The notes beneath the pieces were generated by a model. It searched no databases. It had not been told where the DNA came from and saw nothing but the letters and a program-made list of their open reading frames with translations. A program made the translations under genes and the position numbers. Shown piece by piece: positions 1-4,710 of a stretch of 5,107 nucleotides of DNA (positions are counted from its first letter, which is position 1; each line of letters starts with the position of its first letter). The DNA comes from Pseudomonadota bacterium (GTDB lineage Bacteria; Pseudomonadota; Alphaproteobacteria; Reyranellales; Reyranellaceae): assembly GCA_023436825.1 (NCBI GenBank), contig JAEZHS010000313.1, forward strand, positions 1 to 5,107. The letters are read 5' to 3'.

Positions 1-292
1 GCCGGGCGGCCCGGCCGGGGGCGCCCGGCCCGGACTTGCGCGGCCCCACCTGCCCGGGTTCGAGAACCTCGATCACCGGGCAGGCCTTCTGGTTACGCTG
101 GCAGAAGATCATGAAGTCGAGCGCCTGGGCCCGCGGCAACGACACGAGCCCGACCTGGACGAAGCCCGGGCATTGATTGCGCGTGAGCATGACGAGCCCC
201 TTGCGCGCCTCCTCGCGGAACTGCCGGGGCGACGTATATAGCGGAACGGCGGGACCGTCGTTGTTGCGGACGAGCTTGCTTTGGACGTTCAT
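1..292 (-). CDS. DUF1445 family protein (putative hydro-lyase / D-glutamate cyclase family), N-terminal part, cut by window edge
   Basis: Ninety-seven codons are visible, read leftward from ATG 292-290; the C-terminal part lies beyond position 1. I recognise the N-terminal signature of the DUF1445 / YcsI family: a Pro-Gly-Phe-Val-Gln-Val stretch at residues 42-47, then Leu-Pro at 52-53, then Asp-Phe-Met-Ile-Phe-Cys-Gln-Arg-Asn at 59-67 and Cys-Pro-Val-Ile-Glu-Val at 71-76. Family members are about 260-270 residues long. The mammalian homologue (DGLUCY) converts D-glutamate to 5-oxo-D-proline; most bacterial members are only called putative hydro-lyases. The start lies 1 nt after the TGA of the Bug receptor gene, so translation is probably coupled, and no strong ribosome binding site is evident. 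From about residue 82 the protein becomes Gly/Pro/Arg/Ala-rich and no longer resembles the family, which may reflect sequence error in the very GC-rich stretch at 1-40. The family call is good; the substrate is unknown. Confidence 0.8.
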   Translation of the reverse strand, partial: MNVQSKLVRNNDGPAVPLYTSPRQFREEARKGLVMLTRNQCPGFVQVGLVSLPRAQALDFMIFCQRNQKACPVIEVLEPGQVGPRKSGPGAPGRAAR

Positions 293-293
293 G

Positions 294-1277
294 TCAGTTC
301 ACCGCGACGTTGCGACGGCGGATCAGGTCACCCCAGCGCTGGTATTCGAGCTTGGTCAGCGCCTCGAGTTCGGCCGGCGTCGAACCGACCGGCACGGCGC
401 TGAGCTTGGTCAGCTTCTCGACGGTTGCTGGATCGCGCACCGCGGCGACGGCGGCGGCGTTGAGCTTGGCGATGATCTCGGGCGGCGTTCCGGCCGGCGC
501 GTAAAAGGCCGTCCAGGAATCGGTGATCATGTCCTTGTATCCCGATTCGACCATGGTGGGCACGTCGGGCAACACGGAGACGCGCTTGGCCGAGAACACG
601 GCCAACGCCTTGAGGCGTCCCGCCTGGATGTGCGGCAGTGCCGTCGGCAGGTTGTCGACGATCATCGAGGGCTCGCCCGCCAGAACGGCCTGCAAGGCGG
701 GGCCGCCGCCGCGGAACGGCACATGCACGATGTCGGTGCCGGTGGCGTCCATCAGCCACTCGCAAATCAGGTGGGCGTGCGTGCCGTTACCGCCGGTGGC
801 ATAGTTGTGCTTGCCCGGCTCCTTCTTGTAGAGCGCGATCAGCTCCTGGACGTTCGAGACCGGCAGGCTGGGATTGACGACCAGCACCGCCGGGCCATTG
901 ACCAGCAACGAGATCGGAGTAAGCGCCTTGAGGCTGTCGTACGCCAGGTTCGTGTAGAGGTTCGGCGCGATCGCGTTGGTCGACGGCGAACCGGTGAGCA
1001 GCGTATAGCCGTCGGGCGTGGCGCGTGCGACCTGCCCCGCCGCGATGGTGCTGCCGGCGCCCGCCTTGTTATCGATCACGATGCGCTGACCGAGTATGCC
1101 CTCCATGCGCTCCGAGACAATGCGGGCGATGACGTCGGTGTTGCCTCCTGGCGGAAAGCCCACGGTGACGGTGATGGTCTTGTTGGGGAAGGCGTCCTGG
1201 GCCTGGGCAGCGAGCGCCGACAGCAGTGACATTAGCGCAGCGGCGAACCCGCTGATCGATACGGTCAACAAGCGCAT
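294..1277 (-). CDS. Bug/TctC-family periplasmic solute-binding protein (tripartite tricarboxylate transporter receptor)
   Basis: A 327-residue periplasmic substrate-binding protein of the Bug (TctC) type, the usual length for the family. Residues 1-26 form a Sec signal peptide (Met-Arg-Leu-Leu start, hydrophobic core 8-23, likely cleavage after Ala-Gln-Ala 24-26); there is no lipobox cysteine. The mature protein opens with the family pattern Phe-Pro-Asn-Lys-Thr-Ile then Phe-Pro-Pro-Gly-Gly-Asn-Thr-Asp at 41-48, followed by the Asn-Lys-Ala-Gly-Ala-Gly stretch at 70-75 and Val-Pro-Phe-Arg-Gly-Gly-Gly at 186-192. ATG 1277-1275 is preferred over the longer in-frame start at 1310, because GGAGAGG (1292-1286) lies 8 nt upstream and the signal peptide then sits at the N-terminus. 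Characterised Bug proteins bind carboxylates, including aspartate, glutamate and nicotinate; the aspartate dehydrogenase-like neighbour makes an acidic amino acid or related dicarboxylate plausible, but this is inference. No TctA/TctB membrane components are in the window, as is common for orphan Bug genes. Confidence 0.93.
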   Translation of the reverse strand: MRLLTVSISGFAAALMSLLSALAAQAQDAFPNKTITVTVGFPPGGNTDVIARIVSERMEGILGQRIVIDNKAGAGSTIAAGQVARATPDGYTLLTGSPSTNAIAPNLYTNLAYDSLKALTPISLLVNGPAVLVVNPSLPVSNVQELIALYKKEPGKHNYATGGNGTHAHLICEWLMDATGTDIVHVPFRGGGPALQAVLAGEPSMIVDNLPTALPHIQAGRLKALAVFSAKRVSVLPDVPTMVESGYKDMITDSWTAFYAPAGTPPEIIAKLNAAAVAAVRDPATVEKLTKLSAVPVGSTPAELEALTKLEYQRWGDLIRRRNVAVN

Positions 1278-1306
1278 ATTCGATTCCTCTCCCAACTCCC
1301 CGCCAA

Positions 1307-1336
1307 ACACTAGTGGAGCCTTCGACGCTTTGTCAC
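1307..1336 (-). promoter_or_regulatory. Candidate sigma70-type promoter ahead of the Bug receptor gene
   Basis: On the minus strand GTGACA (1336-1331) is followed, 18 nt later, by TAGTGT (1312-1307). The predicted start near 1300 leaves a leader of about 20-25 nt carrying the GGAGAGG ribosome binding site. The 155-nt gap after the M81 gene is the only gap in this unit wide enough for an internal promoter. The match to consensus is modest, so this is a weak call. Confidence 0.25.
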
Positions 1337-1409
1337 GCGGTCACGTCGGTTGGACCGGTATTGGCTGCATGCAAGAGTTGCGCCTTCTCGAGCGGCCGAC
1401 GTCCGTCGC

Positions 1410-1432
1410 GGCGCCGGCCAAAAGCCGACGCC
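1410..1432 (-). terminator. Stable hairpin abutting the M81 peptidase stop codon (attenuator or RNA-end element; no U-tract)
   Basis: Immediately after the TAA of the M81 gene (1435-1433) the minus-strand RNA can form a 9-bp stem: GGCGTCGGC (1432-1424) with GCCGGCGCC (1418-1410), one G-U pair, and a five-base UUUUG loop. The following bases (GCGACGGACG) contain no run of U, so it is not a classical intrinsic terminator. It may reduce read-through or protect the 3' end of an upstream transcript. Confidence 0.4.
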
Positions 1433-2887
1433 TTACTCGATATGCGCCTTGTTGGCATGCTTGTACGGCATCGACGCCAGGTCGATGCCGGCGGGTCCGG
1501 GCGTATCGACTTCGACGATGCCGGCGCACAACGGCGCGAACGCCGCCCGGAAATGGTTCTTGGCCTTGACGCAGAGATACTTGACGTTCGCCACGTCGAC
1601 GCCGAGCAGCGCGAAGTAACCACGATCGTTCACCGGCAGGCGCTTGGATGTCACGACGACGTCGATCTTGCCGAGGCGCAGCAAGGCGGATCGGCCCATC
1701 TGGGCCTCGACGCCGCGCTGCATGGGCCCTTCGTTGACGAACGTGCCTTCGGTCAGCCGCATGATCTTCGCCCGCACCGGCACCGGCGCACCGTATTCCG
1801 GGGCGACCCGCCCTCCCAGTGAGCACTCGAGATCAGCGCCGACACCGGCGGCATGTGCCCGTTCGGCCAGCGCCGGATCGTGGAAGTAGGCGAAGACCGC
1901 GGGCTCCGGCGGATCGAAGGCCAGGAGCGCCCTGAACAGCCCGGTCGTATCGGCGATGCCGCCCGAGTAGGTGTTGTCGCCGGATTCGATGACCGCGACA
2001 GGACCGCCGTCGATCTCGCGCGCGCTTTCGAGGCCGGCTCGGGCGCCCGGCCGCTCGACGGCGAACTGCGGCGACAGGCGCTTGATCTCGGCCGAGACCT
2101 CCTCGGCGACCCGCTTGGCCGCGGCTGCGTCCCCGTCGGCGTAGACCACCACCGAGGCGCCGGTGAAGGGAGAATCGGCATACGGGAAGCCGCCGTAGGG
2201 CGTGATGTCGAGTATGGGATGGACGGTGCGGGCCGCGGCGAACTCCTCGAGCTCCTTCATCGGCCCGTCGGTCGTGCGCATGTTGTGGCTGTGCAGGATG
2301 CAGCCCGGACGCGCGACCGCACCCACCGGCTTGATGCGGCCTTCGACCGTGTCGACCAGCATCTTCAGCACCTTGAGAGCTGCGACGTCCATGTCGAGAT
2401 GCGGCAGCATCTTGTAACCCGCCGAAACGTCGACCAGCGTGGCGACCTCCGGCGAGATGTTGGCGTGCATGTCGAAGCTGGCGCCGATCGGCACGTCGCC
2501 GACGATGCGGCGCACCATCTTGAGGACGTCGATGTCCGGCGCCGTGCGGCGCTCGGTGATCAGCGCACCGTGCAGCGACAGATAGACAGCATCCCACTTG
2601 CGGCCGGCGAGGCCGCGCTCGACGTCGGCCAGGAAGCGCCCGAACAGGGCTTCGTCCATGGGCCCACCCGGATCGGCCGCGGCGGAGCGCAACAGCTGCA
2701 GGTCCCAGTCCGGATTGGCCTCGGCGAAGGCGCACACGCCTCCGAGTTCGGTCGGCGTCCCGGCGAGCGCCGCCATCTCGCCGCCAGCGAGCCACTCCTT
2801 GGCCTCGAAATCGGCAAGCACGGTCGGCACCGGCGAGAAGGAGTTCACCTCGAGCCACAGGCGGGCCACGGCAATCGATCGTTTCAT
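1433..2887 (-). CDS. M81 family metallopeptidase (MlrC-like)
   Basis: A 484-residue protein of the M81 / MlrC (microcystinase C) family, near the usual length. The family N-terminal signature Glu13-Val-Asn-Ser-Phe-Ser-Pro19 is present. The metal-site motif Asp139-Met-His141-Ala-Asn is followed by Pro162-His163-Leu-Asp165; Asp139, His141 and His163 are the likely zinc ligands. Residues 1 to about 290 correspond to the DUF1485 half and about 297-475 to the MlrC C-terminal domain (Glu301-Ser-Gly-Asp-Asn and the Gly-Gly at 309-310 are typical). MlrC hydrolyses linear peptides in microcystin degradation; most homologues act on unknown amide or peptide substrates, so no microcystin role is claimed. 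ATG 2887-2885 is chosen because GGGGGGA lies 5 nt upstream. A TTG at 2914-2912 would add nine residues and overlap the upstream TGA but has no ribosome binding site. There is no signal peptide, so it is probably cytoplasmic. It follows the dehydrogenase gene by 23 nt and is very probably co-transcribed with it. Confidence 0.92.
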   Translation of the reverse strand: MKRSIAVARLWLEVNSFSPVPTVLADFEAKEWLAGGEMAALAGTPTELGGVCAFAEANPDWDLQLLRSAAADPGGPMDEALFGRFLADVERGLAGRKWDAVYLSLHGALITERRTAPDIDVLKMVRRIVGDVPIGASFDMHANISPEVATLVDVSAGYKMLPHLDMDVAALKVLKMLVDTVEGRIKPVGAVARPGCILHSHNMRTTDGPMKELEEFAAARTVHPILDITPYGGFPYADSPFTGASVVVYADGDAAAAKRVAEEVSAEIKRLSPQFAVERPGARAGLESAREIDGGPVAVIESGDNTYSGGIADTTGLFRALLAFDPPEPAVFAYFHDPALAERAHAAGVGADLECSLGGRVAPEYGAPVPVRAKIMRLTEGTFVNEGPMQRGVEAQMGRSALLRLGKIDVVVTSKRLPVNDRGYFALLGVDVANVKYLCVKAKNHFRAAFAPLCAGIVEVDTPGPAGIDLASMPYKHANKAHIE

Positions 2888-2910
2888 GGTCGTCCCCCCG
2901 TCCGGCGCGT

Positions 2911-3717
2911 TCAAGAGCCCGAAACGACCGGCGCCACCAGGCTGCGCAAGGCAGCCAAGATGCTGGGGGCCACGATGCGCGACGTGCGTGGGTTCTCGGA
3001 GGGCCGGTTCCGGCTGGTCATGGTGAGGCCGATCTCATCGCCTTCGAGCTCGACCTGATGGATGGCGCCGGGGATATCGGGATCGATCCAGATCTCGACC
3101 GTCGTCCGGTCGAAACCGATGCCGGCCAGGCTGAGCGACACGGCCACGTTGAAGTGGCGCGGGAAGTGGCCCGCCGCCACGCCCGCGGTGCCTTCAAAGA
3201 TCTTGATCGGCTCGGTGGGCGGCCGCTTCTCGAAATCATGGCCGCGCTCCAGTACATAGGGTTCGTGCGCCATCGACGACGGCTTGATACGCGACTTGAG
3301 ATGGATCCGGCGGATCGTCCCTTCGGCGGCGCAGCGGATGATGTCGAGCCCCGGCATTGCGCCCGAGGCGACGCGCACGCGGCCGCCATGACGACGCGCC
3401 AGCTCGACCAGGTCGGGACATGACGGAACGCCGCCGGCGCTGACACAGATCAGGATCTTCCCCGCCTCCATGACCGCGCGGGCGATCTCGGCGAAGCTGT
3501 CGGCGGTCGCGCATTCGACGATCACGTCGCACCGGTCCGTCAACTCACCCATCGAAACGACCTGCGGCGGCGGCTGCATCGCGGCGGCGGCGGCTCTGGC
3601 CTTGCCAAGATTGCGGGCGGTGACCGCGACAAGCTGCATCTCCGGTATCACACCGGCATTCAGCCGCTTTGCAAGATCCCGTCCGACATTGCCAAACCCT
3701 GCCAACCCGACCTTCAT
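2911..3717 (-). CDS. Aspartate dehydrogenase-family NAD(P)-dependent oxidoreductase (NadX-like)
   Basis: A 268-residue protein with an N-terminal Rossmann fold (Gly7-Phe-Gly9-Asn-Val-Gly12) and a C-terminal DUF108 / aspartate dehydrogenase domain from about residue 160. Family landmarks are Val-Ser-Ala-Gly-Gly (93-97), Ser-Gly-Ala-Met-Pro-Gly-Leu-Asp (118-125), the Pro186-Arg-His-Phe-Asn-Val-Ala stretch leading into Leu-Ser-Leu-Ala-Gly-Ile-Gly (195-201), and His220 in the position of the family's proposed catalytic histidine, before Val-Glu-Leu-Glu-Gly-Asp. Aspartate dehydrogenases interconvert L-aspartate and iminoaspartate or oxaloacetate with NAD(P). No nadA or nadC lies alongside, and the partners are a receptor, an M81 peptidase and a DUF1445 protein, so a catabolic job is more likely than NAD synthesis. 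ATG 3717-3715 has GGAG (3728-3725) 7 nt upstream. It is the first gene of the leftward unit and is divergent from the flavoprotein. The substrate could be another amino or imino acid. Confidence 0.87.
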   Translation of the reverse strand: MKVGLAGFGNVGRDLAKRLNAGVIPEMQLVAVTARNLGKARAAAAAMQPPPQVVSMGELTDRCDVIVECATADSFAEIARAVMEAGKILICVSAGGVPSCPDLVELARRHGGRVRVASGAMPGLDIIRCAAEGTIRRIHLKSRIKPSSMAHEPYVLERGHDFEKRPPTEPIKIFEGTAGVAAGHFPRHFNVAVSLSLAGIGFDRTTVEIWIDPDIPGAIHQVELEGDEIGLTMTSRNRPSENPRTSRIVAPSILAALRSLVAPVVSGS

Positions 3718-3817
3718 CGACGCACTCCGTTGTTCTCCGACTTGTAGCTTCTAAATCACGCCAAGCGTAGCGCGTCGAAAATTGGCACATCTCGCGTCGC
3801 CCGGTTAGTGTGAGCGC
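3718..3817. promoter_or_regulatory. Divergent intergenic region carrying promoters for both units
   Basis: One hundred bases separate the start codons of the leftward dehydrogenase and the rightward flavoprotein, so both promoters and any shared operator must lie here or extend slightly into the genes. It contains an ACGC-CAA-GCGT inverted repeat (3758-3768) and a CGCGTCG direct repeat (3771-3777 and 3793-3799) spaced 22 nt, about two helical turns, flanking the candidate rightward -35 box. No convincing promoter was found for the leftward direction. The repeats are short, and GC-rich DNA makes chance matches likely. Confidence 0.5.
3782..3811 (+). promoter_or_regulatory. Candidate promoter for the flavoprotein-selenoprotein pair, possibly giving a leaderless mRNA
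   Basis: TTGGCA (3782-3787, five of six matches to TTGACA) is followed after 18 nt by TAGTGT (3806-3811, matching the conserved TA and final T of the -10 box). Transcription would begin about 7 nt later, at or next to the A of the ATG at 3818. No Shine-Dalgarno sequence precedes that ATG, which fits a leaderless start. The same -35 / 18 nt / TAGTGT arrangement is seen ahead of the Bug receptor gene. Confidence 0.35.
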
Positions 3818-4678
3818 ATGAGTACTTCCTTCGACGTCATCGTGGTCGGCGCGGGTCCGGCCGGTCTCACCGCAGCAACCGGCGCCGCACGTGCCGGGCT
3901 GAGAGCTCTCTGTCTCGACAAGCTTGCGCCCGGCGGCGCGCTCATCAATCTCGCCGAGCTGCACGATGTGGAGGGTCACGAGGACGGGCCACAGATCGCC
4001 TCACGTCTGACCGACGAAGCCACTGAAGCCGGCGTGGAGCTGGGCTTCGGCGAGGTGGTGACGCTTTCCGGATCCGGGCCGTGGACGGTCGAGACCGCCG
4101 ACGGCGAGCGGCACACTGGCCGTACCGTCGTGATCGCCACTGGCCTCGCCAAGGGCACGCTCGGCCTGCCGGAGGAAAGCCGCTTCGAAGGGCTTGGCCT
4201 CTCCCACTGCGCGTCGTGCGACGGTCCGCTCTATGCCGGCCGCCCTGTCGTCGTCGCCGGCACCGAAGGCTGGGCGCCGCGCGAAGCCGCCGAGCTGCAG
4301 GTCGTGGCCGGCGATGTCACTGTGATCGGCAAGCCCGCAACGCTGCCCGAAGGCGTGCATCACCTCGACGGCCGCATCGTCGCCCTCGAAGGCGGCGACG
4401 GCATTGAGGCCGTCGTTGTCGAAAGTGGCGGCGCGCGGAAGCCCATTCCGGCCAGCGCTGTGTTCGTCTATGTCGGCCAGTCTCCCGCTGCGGAATTCCT
4501 GCCGGAAACGCTTGCACGCGACGCCACCGGGCATATCGTGGTCGACGAAGGGGGTCGCACCTCGGCAGCCACGGTGTTCGCCGTGGGTGACGTGCGGGCG
4601 GGTGCGCGGCAGCATCTCGCCGACGCCATCGCCGACGGACAACGCGCCGGCAAAGCCATCGTCCAGGCGCTGAAGTGA
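3818..4678 (+). CDS. Thioredoxin reductase-like FAD-dependent oxidoreductase with CASCDG redox centre and divergent NADPH site
   Basis: A 286-residue flavoprotein with the thioredoxin reductase plan. Residues 5-10 lead into the FAD dinucleotide motif Gly11-Ala-Gly13-Pro-Ala-Gly16; Gly39-Gly40 and the Glu-Leu-His-Asp-Val-Glu-Gly stretch (47-53) match the region that follows in that family. The redox-active disulfide is Cys131-Ala-Ser-Cys134-Asp-Gly, and the second FAD motif is Ala251-Thr-Val-Phe-Ala-Val-Gly-Asp258. It is shorter than the usual 310-320 residues. In the middle domain the expected Gly-x-Gly-x-x-Ala/Gly is replaced by a stretch around Ala147-Gly-Thr-Glu-Gly-Trp, and the His-Arg-Arg-x-x-x-Arg motif that holds the NADPH 2'-phosphate is absent. 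It may use NADH, another donor, or an unusual NADPH mode. The ATG at 3818 is supported by the motif spacing although no ribosome binding site is seen. The next gene, a UGSC selenoprotein, starts 32 nt after the stop and is the likely redox partner. Cytoplasmic. Confidence 0.9.
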   Translation: MSTSFDVIVVGAGPAGLTAATGAARAGLRALCLDKLAPGGALINLAELHDVEGHEDGPQIASRLTDEATEAGVELGFGEVVTLSGSGPWTVETADGERHTGRTVVIATGLAKGTLGLPEESRFEGLGLSHCASCDGPLYAGRPVVVAGTEGWAPREAAELQVVAGDVTVIGKPATLPEGVHHLDGRIVALEGGDGIEAVVVESGGARKPIPASAVFVYVGQSPAAEFLPETLARDATGHIVVDEGGRTSAATVFAVGDVRAGARQHLADAIADGQRAGKAIVQALK

Positions 4679-4695
4679 CGGCCCTGAAGAAAAAC

Positions 4696-4710
4696 TGAGG
4701 AGTATCCTCC
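4696..4710 (+). promoter_or_regulatory. Ribosome binding site of the selenoprotein gene, inside a small hairpin
   Basis: TGAGGAG (4696-4702) is a strong Shine-Dalgarno sequence 8 nt before the ATG at 4711 and fixes that start. GAGGA (4697-4701) is also perfectly complementary to TCCTC (4705-4709) across a three-base loop, so the site can fold on itself just before the start codon. The stem is only 5 bp, so the effect may be slight. Confidence 0.6.

Noticed and set aside
177..1229. Plus-strand open frame (350 codons) opposite the Bug and DUF1445 genes
   Set aside because: It runs antisense across two recognised genes and its translation is low-complexity, as expected for a shadow frame.
1278..1310. 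Longer start at 1310 for the Bug receptor
   Set aside because: It would put eleven residues, two of them Glu near the start, ahead of a normal signal peptide; the start at 1277 has a well-spaced GGAGAGG.
1433..2887. Assigning the M81 protein to microcystin degradation (mlrC)
   Set aside because: M81 homologues are widespread in genomes with no microcystin pathway, and mlrA, mlrB and mlrD are not seen here.
2888..2914. TTG start at 2914 for the M81 peptidase, overlapping the upstream stop
   Set aside because: It has no ribosome binding site, and the family N-terminus begins at the ATG at 2887, which has a good one.
1853..3058. Long plus-strand open frame (401 codons) opposite the M81 gene
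   Set aside because: It is antisense to a protein with clear family motifs, has an Arg/Gly/His/Asp-rich composition with no recognisable domain, and long open antisense frames are expected from GC-ending codons.
3545..3979. Minus-strand frame spanning the divergent intergenic region
   Set aside because: It overlaps the starts of two well-supported genes on both sides and shows no family resemblance.
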